NCBI RefSeq assembly: GCF_000150275.1
Contig: NW_002060945.1
Span: 321,872-385,871, forward strand
Reading direction: 5' to 3'
Origin: Trichoplax adhaerens
Lineage: Eukaryota; Placozoa; Uniplacotomia; Trichoplacea; Trichoplacidae
DNA: 64,000 bases
A program made the position numbers and the translations under genes. Of this stretch, positions 12,801 through 25,541 are shown piece by piece (the stretch's first letter is position 1; every line of letters begins with the position of its first letter). The notes under the pieces are model-generated. The model was not told the origin of the DNA and did no database searches. It saw only the letters and a program-made list of their open reading frames with translations.

Positions 12801-15800
12801 ATGGATATAAGCAATTTCTCCAATCTTTTAACCGGTGTATTAAAAAGTGGCAGTTGGCTTAATTTACTACGAGTTGATTTATTGCCAACCAACGTCTTAT
12901 CGGTTCTTAGTCACTATCTCAATCAATTAAGAGATGGATTAAAATGCTTAGATCTATCACAATCCAGTCAATATAGTCAACGTGGTAAAACAGTCTATCA
13001 ATTAGATTATGACTTCAATGAAGGCCTCGAGGAGATTCTAATCCCAATTTATTCCCGTCGAAATTCAATCAATACACTGCATAGTTTCATATCTAAAAAA
13101 GAAGATAGCAGTCACCATCAACGTTCTACTCCATTACTGCATCAGCTGCAACGTCGTAATTCAACGGGATCTTTATCTGGATCAATTCAGACTGCTCACA
13201 GGCCGATGAAAAAACAACATTCTAATTTTGAATATCATTTTCAGCATCGATCAGCTAATGATATGAAACGCTCAGCTATTGATTACCTTAAAACAACATG
13301 TAATTCGACTCCACCAAAAGTGTTACCGTTAGGTTCTATATGCTTCCAACAGCAATTAATCCAAGCTAATCCTCATCTAGGGTGTTTTGTTACTATGGAA
13401 GCACACCAGATATTAGGAAGTAGACTACCTGATAACTTTCGCAAATTGTTGCGTCCAATGTGTATTATTCAACCCGATATTCGCCCAATTACTGAAGTTC
13501 TTCTGCTGTGTGGTGGTTTTAATCAAATCACCTATTTATCCAGTAAAATAGAGAAATTATGGAAAATGGCTGAAATTCAATTAACGTCTTCGTTGTCCTT
13601 GAAACTATTACGTGAAATACTGAACTGTTCAAGGCAGAAACTTGAAGAAATCAAAATACAACAATTGATTCAAAGTGATCTTGATCAGTCATCGCCTACA
13701 AATCCTGATAATATCAAATATAGTAGTCCTGCACCATCAGAAACGCTTACAACAAGATCGGCATCCCCTATTTCGTCTACATTAAATCGTTCACCTGTCA
13801 TGAGTGATCAGGAAAGCAATATCTCCATTATCATGGAGGAAAGTGCTATAGTTTATGGGATACAAACTATTGCAAAAGCGCAATTACTGATTAATGATAA
13901 TATTATTATAAAAAGATTAGCCGAAGATATATTCCCAGTGCATCGTAAGATAGAAAATATTGAAAATTTGTCAGCTGACGATTCAACCTTAATTACAGCA
14001 GTTAAAGAACAGTTGAAATTGGAATATTTAGAACCAACGCCTACTACAATCAATAAAATCATCAGCTTAAATATGAGTATCAAAAATCATTTAGGTGTTA
14101 TTCTATTCGGTCCTTCAGGTAGCGGTAAAAGTACTTCATATGAAATGTTAAGTCGGGTCTTAAATGTTCTTCATACTGAACAATTATATCAACAGTCCCC
14201 ATCAAGTAGACCCGTAACCAAAGGTGGCAGCAAAACCAATTACATTGGGCAAGATAATGAACCGACTAAAGCCATTAATAGTGAAGAGTTAACTACGGTA
14301 TCGACCGGTCCTCAACCGACATTTCCTCGAGTCGAAACAATTATTACTTACGTTAAATCATTAAGCAACAAGCAGCTGTTCGGTTCTACCGATTCTAAGG
14401 ATGGTTGGCAAGATGGTTTAGTGTCTAAGTTATTTCGCGATGCTGCACAATCTCAACGTCAACAGGCAACACAACGAAGCCACTCCTCAGTCAGTAAATG
14501 GTTCATATTCGACGGTGTCATGGACACATCTTGGACCGAATTGTTCATTAAATTATTAGATCGATCAACTATTACTTTACCAAGTTCAGAAAAAATTACA
14601 CTGCCTTCGTCTTGTTCACTGCTCTTCGAATTATGTGATTTAACAGATGCTAGCCCATCTATTGTTACGCGTTGCAGTCTTGTCCATAACGGTAGTGATG
14701 GAGTTAGTTGGAAACATTTAATTAGCAAATGGCGTCAAAATTCCATCGGTAATTGGCACATATCAGATCACGATATGGATTTACTAGCCTCATTAATTGA
14801 GAACATCATGGAGCCAGCAATAGAGTTTTTCCGCTCGCATCGGTCTAAAACGATGAATGATTTTCATTCAGTAGGTGTTGTTGAAGGTATTCATGAAATT
14901 CACTCCTTGTTGACTATCCTTTCCGCTTTATTCGACCGTTATATGTCGAGAGAGGGTTTATCAACCGCTGACTCGACTACTACGGATTCTACTAAAAGTT
15001 TTAGTCGAGATATAGGCAGTTCACGACAGTCTACTCCATCTAGTCCATTGAGAACTAGGTACAGCGGATCAAGCCTAGCTGTAGTTAACCTATTAGCTTA
15101 TGCCTACATTTGGAGTTTAGGTGGAAACTTGAATGAAGAATTGCATCAACAATTTGATTTATTAGTTCGTAAATGTTTATCATCCTACGGTATACAGCTA
15201 CCAAAGATGGGATTGGTATTTGACTATTTATATGATAAAAGAACTAGCCAGCTTGTCCAGTGGGAGTCTGTTTATAGTAGTAGCCAGCGAATGATCCCGT
15301 CATCCTATTTTACTACATGCAATGTAAGTAGATATTGATAATGGTTTTAGTCATTTTAATTATATACAGGTATCAATTATCATACTTACCTATGTAATTG
15401 AAAACGATATTATAGCTAGAAAAGTACTTTCATCTGCTGGAGATATTAGTTGCAAACGGTTCCTCCGTTATGTTAGTTGGAGAGTCTGGTGTCGGTAAAG
15501 GGTCTATGATTCAGGTAAACCATATTATCAACGACTAAAGTTGTCGAAGACTTTTACCGAGACTTTGCCTTCTAAAGTTAAAAATAACTTGAATCTCACT
15601 ACTTACAGTGTATAGTTATGTTGATTTAATTTAAAAAAAAATACATTCTATATTTTTCCTATTTCAATTTGCTTTCTAGAATCGTATTCAATCGCGGCAT
15701 TCCTATACCAAAATTACAATAACTCCGAACTTGCAAGTTGATGAACTACTAGATACTATCAACAATAAATTAAATAGTTTTGAACGTTTCCAAATTGGCA

Positions 15801-18800
15801 GGCAAAATAATCCACAACAAACGGGTTCGCGAAAACTACTTTTTTACTTAGACGATCTTTCAACAGCTTACAATGATCCTACCGCTAATGCACAGCCAAT
15901 CTGTGAAATTCTTCGTCAAGTAATATCCATAGGTTTGTAACTGAAGGAATGATATTCGTGAATACTATCAATTTTTAGAAGAGTTTGAATACTTTCAAAG
16001 TAAATTTATATTTTAGTTTTAAAAATTACGTATACTTTATACTGTATTAATCAATTAATGCAGTAGTGATTCATGATCACATCAATTATATTTTATATAT
16101 AAATTTATAATTTAGGTGGAACATTTCATCGGCACCGATTAAATTTTAGGAACATGAGACATATTCATTTTATTATTACTGCTACTGATCCTTATACCGC
16201 CGGTATGGGAGGTGGCGTATCGAGATACTGCATCAGTAGTCGCTTTCTCAGATTATTTCCAGTTATTCGACTACGTAACTCGAGTCATGAGCAGTTAACT
16301 GATCTCTTCAATACATCAATCAACTGTTGGCTAGAGCAGATAGTACCTCATCCTTTGGCTTGCTCAAATGAATTATCCAATGCACTTGCAACAGCAACGG
16401 TTGAATTATATACAAAAATTAAAGCTAACCTAAAGCCAACTCCACTCCATCCACAATATGTTTTTACCTTACACAATCTTCATAGAGTTTTAAGCAGGAT
16501 GTTTTCTGTTTCCGTTAACCCGAGAAGTGTTCGACGACGATCATTTGTTCAATTTACAAATAACGATAAAACTACCGATAGGAAAGGTATGGAATATGTG
16601 GATAGGATAAATAATAAACATGTCGGCTTCAGAATATTATAATTAGGCCTGAGTCAGAAAACTTTCATTTTGATCTAAATATGACCCTTCCCTTTTAGCA
16701 CTATCTAGTGTAAGTCAAGATCCAAATTTGCCAGTAATACGTACCACTATACGATTATGGTGTCATGAAGTTAGCAGAGAATTTTCCGACAGATTAACCA
16801 ATGAAAACGATCAACACCTTTATGAAGAAGAACTACGTCAAATTGTTATTAAACATTTTTGCAGTCGCAGGTCACCGACTACGAATTTACCTTCAAAGGC
16901 TACTAGCAACAGTCTTACTATTCCAAGTAAGAGAGATCTACGAAATAATAGATATTATACGCTCTCGTACTAAGTTGATATAAATATATTTACGAGTATA
17001 TACATAGATACATTAAATCATATCGGCCTTTCAATCGTTTAATGTGTTATTAATAATATTTTTAACTCAGAAACTCCTGTTAAAAAACCAATGCTGCTTA
17101 CTGTTAATCTGCCTGAAGCATCATCGACTCCTAATTTATCTAACGATCCATTAATACAGCGAGAAGCCTTATTCTCATCCCGAGAAAAGCTTAGAGATAT
17201 CGTTTTTACTAAATACTTTATGCCCAACAGTGATGGGAGATTTAATCGTGGTGACTTTAATCGATATTATACGGAATGTAGTCTAGGGGAATTTAGAATT
17301 GGATTAGAACAATGTCTTGCAACTTATAATGAAGAAACTTCCACTCATCGTATTGAATTTGCCTTTTTCCCCGAAGCAGTTGAACATATCAGGCATGCAG
17401 TAAATGCATTATCAATACCCGGCAGTCATTGCTTAATGATAGGTGTTCCTGGCTCTGGAAAAAGTACAATTGTAAAATTGGCTACCTTTGCTGCAAATTG
17501 TGAGGTAAAATTGGGAAAATTTTCACTGTAGTAACTGCTAGTTCTATTCCTGGGTGTGGACGTAGTTCTATTCTTTTTTTAACCACATGTACAAAATCTT
17601 TTCAAGGGTTACAATTGTACTACAATAGTTTCTTATTAATCAAAATATAAAAATTATTACAGTTCAGAAAATATAACCTAGTCATCTTCTTTGTGTTAAA
17701 ATTAAATAGTTATGCTTTTAAAATGATCTCAAACTGTTACGTTGTGTTGCGTAAAGGTCTTAAAAATCGACAGCAGTATGATTGATCAAGAAATTTCGGA
17801 TACGATAAAAATTGCTTGCTTGTCTGCTGGGATGTATGAAAAAAGAACTGTTTTATTGGTATCTGACACGCTGCCAGAAAAATGGATGTACTATATTTCC
17901 TGTTCCTTAATGACCGACGGTAATTAATTTGAAATATGGTTTTTAAATGCAGTTAAAACTGCATCTAACATTACAGTATATGGTATTAGTTTGCTTCATA
18001 TGGCACTACAGATACACCTTTTATGCGGCTAAAATACTTTAACGTTTGATTGCTCACCACAATGGATCAATTGCGGGATTGTCATTATTTGTAAATAACA
18101 TTCGTTGATATCTATTTTCAATATAGGCATTATTCCAGGTTTAATTACACCTAGTGAACTAATGAACATTTGGTCACAAAAAGCAACTGGTATTGGAACG
18201 AGAAGAATTGATAATCCGGATGTAGTATATGACCAATTTACGAATTTAGTACGAAAACATCTCCATGTCATTGTTAGCTTAACATATCGAGGTGGAGCCG
18301 AAGGGGATTTTTCATATGCGGAAAGAAGTTTATTAACAATGCTTAATAAATTTCCTCAGATGCTCATCAATTCTTCTTGTGTTGATATCTACAAGCCTTT
18401 GTCGATAGCATCATTACAAATTTTTGCTCAAGAATGGTTAGAGAATAATTTCATACCATTAATCGATACGAACGTTGATCATGATTATGATCTCGTTAGC
18501 CGTCTCGACAAAATTAGTAACGCGATCGCTAGGATCTTTGCTATCTCACGAGATACCGCCATTCAACTATCCATTAAAGATTCATCCTATGATGAAATGT
18601 TTACTTTGGATACTTACAATGAATATTTAGTTCTTATTAGGACGATAGCATGCGATATTCTCGATAAGGAAAAGGTATTAGAATAAAATAAAACTTGTTT
18701 TCAAATCGTAACACAAAGATAAGATTAATCATTGTAACGTTCTTTGATCAATTAGGAAATTACTAAGATCTATGAAAGTGGATTGAAGAAGTTAAACGAA

Positions 18801-21800
18801 GTTGAATGTGAAGTTGAGATGATAGAAAATCGATTATCTCAGTTAAAACCTGTTCTTCAACAAAATCAAAGGATCTCACAACAGTGGCAAGCGGCAGTTG
18901 TTCAAGAGAAGGAAGATTATGTAAAGGCTCGCGATGAGTGTCGTGATACTGAGAAAGAAATCGTGCGAATTGGTGATATAATACGAGAACTTAAAGAAGA
19001 TGCTCATACGGAATTAAATAAGGTTGATGAGCAGGCAGCGGTGCCTTAATATTAGCATTACATTATGTCTCAACGGATATATAGCATTAGAAATCTCTCT
19101 AAAGCAAAGCATTAAATTATTGCCTACGGTATCATATCTAAAAACTTGCTCTATATTACTTTTCATCGTAAATTAGGTTTTGCCATTATTTGAAACTGCT
19201 CTCAAAGCTCTAAAATCATTAAAGCCTCAGGACGTTGATGAATTACGAACTTATAGGGATCCACCTGATGCGGTTGTCCATGTTATGAATGCAATTTGCG
19301 TGCTTTTCGATCGTGAAAGAAGGTATGGCACGTTATTGCAGTAATATTTATGTTCGTTTCCTCATTGATTGAATCAAATAAACTAACGATACATAAAATA
19401 TTCTATTGTAACGCATTTATAAAACACAAAATTGTAGTTGGTTTGAATCGAAACGACTTTTATACCGCGAAAATTTCTTCTTGGATTTGGAACTATACGA
19501 CAAAGATAATCTATCAGATAGCAAACATAAGGAACTTCGACGATTTTACAATAATCCGCAAATGAAACCTGAAGTGGTTGGCCAATCAAGTGCTGCTGCA
19601 TGTTCTCTATGTCGATGGATTCGAGCTTTATATGAGTATTCTACTGTGTACCGAAAATTAACTCCTAGACGTCAGTTCCTACAAGAAGAATCTAAACGAC
19701 TTATTAAAGTAATTGATAAAAGAACATAGCATATTATTGCATTAATGAACTTAAATCAATTCGGTGAAATTTAGCAAAATCGCTTGCAGCTTTGCTAATC
19801 AACATGATATCGCTTAACTGCAGTAATAGTTTTATAGAGGCCAGTAAGAATAGTATTTCAATTGAAAGTAATTTCTGATTATGATTGTATCAGGTGGAAA
19901 CGTTACTTGGTGATCGACGGTTAACCTGTGAAGGCATTAGAAGGAAATTGGAGTCAAAGTTGCAGTCTCATAAAGATTGTATTCGACAAGTTAAAGAAAC
20001 TGAAAAGAGAATTCAGGTCCTTGTCATATATACCTTATATGTAATATTACTCAAGCATAGGGACAGTATTTTACAAGTTGTAGTGAAAAAAATTCATTTT
20101 TCTGTAGATTTAACTATGGAAAGATAGACTTATTATGGTATACAGCTAAATAGGCTTGCTTGCTACTTTATTCCTTTATTTCTATCTTTAGGAATCGAAT
20201 GATAGAATTGATAGCGCTACGACATTAATTGAAAGTTTAAGGTTACACACTGGCGACTGGAAAAAGAAGGTTGCAGATTCTAAAGAAAATATTAATTCTT
20301 GTTTCGGTGATGCTTTAGTAGCTGCTGCTTGTGTTTGCTTTCATGGTCCTTTCAGTATGGAAACAAGACTGCAATTGCAGCAACTATGGATTGATGCATG
20401 TCAAAGTGGTGATCAAAACGCAGCCACCACGGAAAATAATTCTCTACAAGGTTCCATACCAGTTCGAAAGAATTTCAATTTAGTAGAGATTTTAAGTAGC
20501 GAAGAAGAACAGTATATATGGAAAAGGAATGGATTGCCAACGGAATCGATTGATATCAATAATGCTTTGATATTAAGAACAGCAAGTGATCATCGTTTCC
20601 GATCGTGGCCGTTAGTGATTGATCCCGATGATATTTCACTTGAATGGGTTAAGGCATTAATGTCATCGGAAACAAAGTTAGGTCAATATGCTAAGAGAAG
20701 GCTAATGATGAATCCAATGCTAAACTATAAATTGAATGATATTGTACATGATATGACCTTTACAAGTTCAACAACTACCTCACCCGATATCTCTGAAGAT
20801 AAAATTATCGATCTACCTAGTTTCGGATCAATGCATGGAATATTTAAGCCTCGTACTTTAACAGTGTCATCAGGAATGAATACTTCGCCATCTTTAATAG
20901 GAGTATCCTCAGTTTTGCCCGAACAGATCGAGACAAGCATGATGATTCAAAGTCAAGAAAGAAGTGTGATGGTAATCAATATAGACAGCGATGGAATTCA
21001 AGAACGTGTTTTAGAAGCCGTACAAAATGGTTATGTCTTGATGATTCGACATTTTGAGCGTGTTGTCAACGATGATTCATTAATCAGTTTAATCCAACGC
21101 AATATAGTATTCGATCAATATGATCACAACAAAATGAAAATGCGCATAGCTGGCGAACTGATTGATTTTAATCCAAATTTTCGTCTTGTCCTGATATCAT
21201 CATTTCCATTAGCAGTGATACGAAGCAGTTTGTCTGTTTTGCCATTTGCCAACCTTGCTATTTATAACATTGCCGCTAGTGATCAAGGAATGCTTACAGA
21301 ATTATTTAATATGACAATTTCGCTTGAAAGGCCTGAATACAACGGTCAACTACGATCTTTAGATGCTGATGTGCATCATCATCGTCAGCAGTTAGATGTT
21401 GAAATGGTAACAGTATTAAGATTAGATTCATATCATAATCAAATTGAGTCTTTTGAACTAGTCAAATTCTCAGATTACTACTGTTTAATATTGTCTTAGT
21501 GAAATTTAATAGAATCAACAATAATATCATTGGAGCTAGTTACGATAAACTATTATTAAATATACGTACTCTAATCGTATTGTTAAATATTATCTTATTT
21601 TGTATTTGCTCAATGATAGGGACGAATATTGAAAAAAGTTTCCAATTATGAAAACTTAATACTGGATGATGAAACACTAGTAGAAGAACTCCAAAAAACG
21701 CGTCAAAATTACGACCTTTATCAAGAAAGATTGCAGGAAGCGTTAAAGCAACGTAATAATCTAATTGATAGACAACAAGCATTTCTTCCTGTTGCAACAC

Positions 21801-24800
21801 GTGGAGCTATCCTCTACAAAATAATGAGTAATATGATCTCACTGTCTTCTTTATATCATTTTCGGTTAGTATCATCCGTTTTAACAATGTTGCCCTATTG
21901 GAAAATTGTATAGTTGCATTTATGAAAATGTTGTGGAATTTTTTTACAGATTGGGATGGTTTCTGGATACTTTCACAAGTGCGATATCGGAATGTAAAGA
22001 TAGTAAAATTATAGGTGGTTCACCGGACGCTAGAGCTGCGGAGTTATGCAACTTTCTAACTCTTTCTATATGCAAGCGTCTTTCTTGGTCATTGCTTAAA
22101 AAACACTCATTTCTATGTATTTCAATGGTAACAATCTCGATACTAAGGCAGCAATCAATTAATCAACAAATTACAAATGAGGAATATGTGCTATTTGCTA
22201 ATGGCCCGAAAACACAGTTATCACTTAGAAATTCATCAGAGTTTACTATTAACGTAGACATTCCAGCATGGATATCTAGAGAGGTTCTATTGAAGTTTTT
22301 TTTTGTATATGTTTACTACTTGCCATATATCATACTGAGAGTTGCGACTAACGTATGCGACTATTTCTCCTAATTCAAGGCTTGGATTTCTTTAAAACAA
22401 ATACCAAACTATGAGCCAATTGTATCGTCATTCTTAACACTAAGAAACCAATGGAACGAATATTTTTCTGTATGATACGATTTAGTGCAGTAGATTTTTG
22501 CTTATGAATTGGTATTAATGTATATATGTTATATATATTAATCATGATATTGCCTTTCAGTCAAATCCTAGTTTAATATCAACAACGCCTGGATATCCAA
22601 CCTTATCTCTCAGCTTCTTTCAGAAAGCATTACTACTAAGATTAGTTAGACCAGAGTTGGTATGTTTGAATATATGGCTAGCATAGATTTTGGCTATAAT
22701 TCATTGGTACTATTCATTATGAATAGCTTAACTAATGTAGCTGATTTTTTCTAAAATCTCGAATCGATTCTATTTCAGACAACCAAAATACTGGAAGAGT
22801 TAATATTGTATACTCTAGGAACTGCTTATAGTGTTATGCCGCCATATAATTTAGACGAGCTTGTCAAATCAAGTAAAGTGCATACACCTATCTTGTGCTT
22901 TACTGAAAATCAACATGCTGAAGGTAATCCTATAGGATCGTCGTATTATTTTACAATTATTACCTGGAATAACGACCATAAAGAGTTAATATGGAGCAAT
23001 TTTAAAGTTTAGAATATCGTTCCTAATTATCAATTCGAATCAGTTGTACTTACATTTTCTTTGATATTATTATTAGATGATAATAAGAATATGGATAATA
23101 CCGCACTCAGCATTGATGCTCTTAAGGAAATAATGTCGTGCGGTGCACGCTTTTCCATGAATGGTCGAATAGTACATTTATCACTCGGGGAACCAGACTG
23201 TATCTCTGAAGCTATTAGAATCATTAAACTAGCTTTAAGAACTGGATGGTGGGTTGTACTACAAAATTGCCACCTTGTTCAGTATTGGTCTACTGCTCTT
23301 AAAAATTTAATCCAGGTTAAAGGAATTAGTCTTACAAATTAAGTAATTATTCTCGCGTGCTGATCTAGTAGATTTCTCACTATTTTTTTTTTAATAATCT
23401 AATTCTGCTAATATTTATCATATTTAGAGAATTATTTACTCCAAATATTCTCCTCAAAAATGGAATATTCATCAAGATTTTAGATTATGGTTTACAACAA
23501 GCATCAATCGAGGATATGAAATGCCAGCACTATTCTCTCAACATAGTATAAAAGTTGCTATTGAACAGAGTGTCAAGCTGCAAGATATATTATTCACATC
23601 CTATCATCAGTCAGTAAATTTCCTGAAAGTTGGACTTCAGCGACAACACTATAAACCGTTACAAGCCCATGTATGACATAGTTTTTTCAGATACATTAAC
23701 AATTATTACTAGGGTGTAGTAGGAATATTATCAATATTATTTAGTCTCTGCTAGAACGTAGTTTAACGAATGTTATTGCTCAATATACTATTTAGGCCAA
23801 GAGTGACTTTCTATGGTTGCTATGTTTTATTCATACCATTTTACTAAAACGACAAACTTTTGGTCGCTTCGCTTCAATTCATAACTACCAATGGTAACTA
23901 CTAATTATTGTAGTAGTATCATAAAATTTTTATTCAGTGACATTTTTAATAGTAAATTATCTTTAATGAATAGTCTCTGTTGGTATGCCGATAAGTTATG
24001 GTTGCTAACATATAATATTTTGATCAATAACTGAATATGAAAAAGGTCACAAGAGGACTTACTAGCTGCTATTGATGCTGTCGTTTGCTGTATCAATGAT
24101 GACATTGCGAGCCTTACCAGTTTAATTACCTCAGTATTTTATGGTGGTGCAGTTATTTCCGAATTTGACTTGAATACAACGCGTTCTGTCATCACATTAG
24201 CTATCAAGGTACGAGATCATAAGTACAGTATAGTCAAAATTGACCAGACTATTAAATATTGGGAATATTAAATGAGTTTACACAACTTACGAATATAACT
24301 TCTTTGCAGGATTTGCTACCGTTGGTTAAAGATAGACCATTTCTGTCCTATCAAATGTCGAATAAAGATTGGAAAGATGTTTTAAGTCATCTTGATCAAC
24401 TGGTTTATATCGGACTATCTGAGAAAGTAGACGAAGCTGTATCAGCGAATTTTGGGATGTAAGAATAAAGCTTGTATCATACCTTAAATAATTAATCTGA
24501 TTTTGGTTTTTGTTATTACTCCGATTATATTTCAATATTCTTCTACTCCTACAGTAGTTTATGATAATGGTTTTGAAAGATAAAAATAAATATCCAATTT
24601 ACCGTATATGCAAAACTTCCTGATAGACGTTATAATTATGAATTTCATTAAGGGCCATTTTGCATAACATGAAGTTAAGCCTTGGTGACGAAAAATTAGT
24701 ATCAATTCAATACGATGAATACCTTCAGCTATTAAGTCTTCTGTCGATCAGGATACCTGAGGAAATTAAAGTAGAGGATATTGATGCCCAATTAGACATT

Positions 24801-25541
24801 GGTCACCTTGCAAATGGTTGTTTACTAAGATTTTTACGTGATGACGCTAACAGGTATAACAAGGTTATTAGGATGATTCGTAAGGAGATATTTCAACTAC
24901 GTGAAGCAACGAATGGAAACTATTCCTTAACGCCGAGATTGGAAAAAATTTGTTCAAATTTACGGAATTTGATTGTGCCTACGCATTGGTATCCTTACTT
25001 ACCAACCCATTTACCATTTAACCAATGGCTAGAAGATCTAAGTCGAAAAGTTGCTACCCTAACGTCCTATATTAAAACTAGTCAAGAAAGTGATTTAAAC
25101 GATTGTGATTTAAGAATTTTCTATCAACCAGCTGGATTCCTCGATAGTTTATTACAAGATTATAACGGTTTAGTTAAAGCTGGCGTACTAGAAATAGATT
25201 TTGAGGTCAAAATTTTCAACGATAGCGAAAAGAAATGTGATCATGGCATTCATCTTTTGGGTTTGCAGCTACATAATGCCGCATGGGATTTTACCAAATG
25301 CTGTATCACTCAAGTCAAAGAAGCCCAGGCAACTTGTCCATTGCCAATTATTTGGCTTCGACCAATCAAATTATCAAATAAAGTCAAGAAAAGTAGCTAT
25401 CCAACATATTCATGCCCAGTATTGCACTCTTACTATCAAGATGTTGATAAAAATTGCATGATAAGATTATCATTGGCTACTGAAATTGAAGTTGGAATAC
25501 TTTATTTAAAACGAGTTGCTATTAGTGTTATGGATAGATAA
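815..25541 (+). CDS. DNHD1: Dynein heavy chain of the DNHD1 type (multi-exon gene)
   Basis: This is a full-length dynein heavy chain, a ring-shaped AAA+ motor-family protein, spread over many exons with GT/AG borders. Readable early exons are 815-1032, 1248-1326, 1697-1861 and 1956-2043, whose phases join correctly. In order there is a tail with the conserved block near 3170-3275 (SLTLDEW then FFFRNF), a linker (9109-11080, with MWKYIEVSE and RHW), AAA1 and AAA2 in one giant exon (12403-15323), AAA3 (about 15414-16600), AAA4 (17091-18680), stalk and microtubule-binding domain (18758-20020), AAA5 (20192-21406), AAA6 (21619-23640) and a C-terminal domain ending at the stop near 25541. AAA1 lacks Walker A and Walker B, which is why I favour DNHD1 over an axonemal or cytoplasmic motor; this orthology is inferred. 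DNHD1 is linked to sperm flagella in mammals. The start at 815 is the first ATG whose exon splices in frame. Some tail junctions (about 3300-4400 and 5540-6200) are unresolved. Confidence 0.8.
3540..3820. repeat. Two-copy diverged tandem repeat (period 140 bp) in a dynein-gene intron
   Basis: ACACTTGTTGATTATA recurs at about 3547 and 3687, and later blocks (CAGTAAATTAA, GCATTTGTA, AATGG or AATGTGG) follow in the same order in both copies. The copies differ at many positions, so the duplication is old. It lies between recognisable dynein exons and has no open frame. Confidence 0.8.
8368..11080 (+). other. Linker domain exons of the dynein-like gene
   Basis: Several exons read in frame as a dynein linker (DHC N2). 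One exon at about 8368-8473 is preceded by a small exon at 7191-7249, both with clean borders. The exon at 9109-9306 carries MWKYIEVSEGRIRDW, the usual linker signature, and 9415-9587 follows. The exon from about 9777 carries the RHW motif and the helix that ends in the W-rich segment. Another near 10630-10767 reads LRYQVEAWSTML, followed by WLLLYNVFQ from about 10850. The linker swings against the AAA ring in active dyneins. Its retention here suggests the ring architecture is kept although AAA1 is dead. Confidence 0.75.
12403..15323 (+). other. Giant exon encoding AAA1 and AAA2 of the dynein-like gene
   Basis: A single open exon of about 2.9 kb in a gene whose other exons are mostly under 300 nt. 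AAA1 is recognised by YGYEYSG, LVLTPLTERC and LPDNFRKLLRP. Its Walker A position reads GSAVFGKAET (12711-12740), and its Walker B position reads LNLLRVDL (12858-12881) without acidic pair or DE. The sensor-I stretch reads FVTMEAHQ instead of the usual FITMNPG. AAA2 has an intact Walker A, GPSGSGKST (14109-14135), and a WFIFDG motif near 14500. Two polar, Ser-rich insertions (about 12951-13310 and 13680-13830) interrupt the AAA1 fold and its link to AAA2. The acceptor before 12403 and the donor after 15323 are both good. Confidence 0.85.
15414..18686 (+). other. AAA3 and AAA4 exons of the dynein-like gene
   Basis: AAA3 begins with LLEILVANG and a P-loop GESGVGKGS (15479-15505), in which the residue after the lysine is Gly instead of Ser or Thr. 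Its Walker B is FYLDDL in the exon 15683-15940. The segment ending GGGVSRYCISSRFLRLF (from 16154) matches the AAA3 sensor region. AAA4 has a good P-loop, GVPGSGKST (17442-17468), followed by the VLLVSDTLPEKW block (17742-17925) and IPGLITPSELMNIW (from about 18126). In dyneins AAA3 and AAA4 are regulatory nucleotide sites; here AAA4 looks able to bind nucleotide and AAA3 is doubtful. Confidence 0.8.
18758..20020 (+). other. Stalk coiled coil and microtubule-binding domain of the dynein-like gene
   Basis: The exon around 18758-19048 encodes a long heptad-rich helix (coiled coil 1). The exon 19177-19321 reads LPLFETALKALKSLKPQDV followed by PPDAVVHVMNAICVL, the usual entry into the microtubule-binding domain. 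The exon from about 19462 carries DLELYDKDNL, then SAAACSLCRWIRALYEYS and a TPRR motif, which close the domain and return into coiled coil 2 (continued near 19894-20017). All expected elements are present, so the protein may still contact tubulin. Strength or specificity of binding cannot be judged from sequence. Confidence 0.8.
20192..25541 (+). other. AAA5, AAA6 and C-terminal exons of the dynein-like gene
   Basis: The exon 20192-21406 opens with the GDALVAAACVCFHGPF block and contains WPLVIDPDD, typical of AAA5. It closes at ERPEY and splices to GRILKKVSNYENLILDD at about 21619. PVATRGAILYKIMS marks the approach to AAA6. AAA6 itself is shown by LGEP and WWVVLQNCHL (about 23061-23315) and DFRLWFTTS (about 23480). 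The C-terminal domain has LPIIWLRPI and ends YLKRVAISVMDR at the stop near 25541, matching the usual dynein C-terminal ending. The large exon starting near 24657 holds most of the C-terminal domain. Confidence 0.8.
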
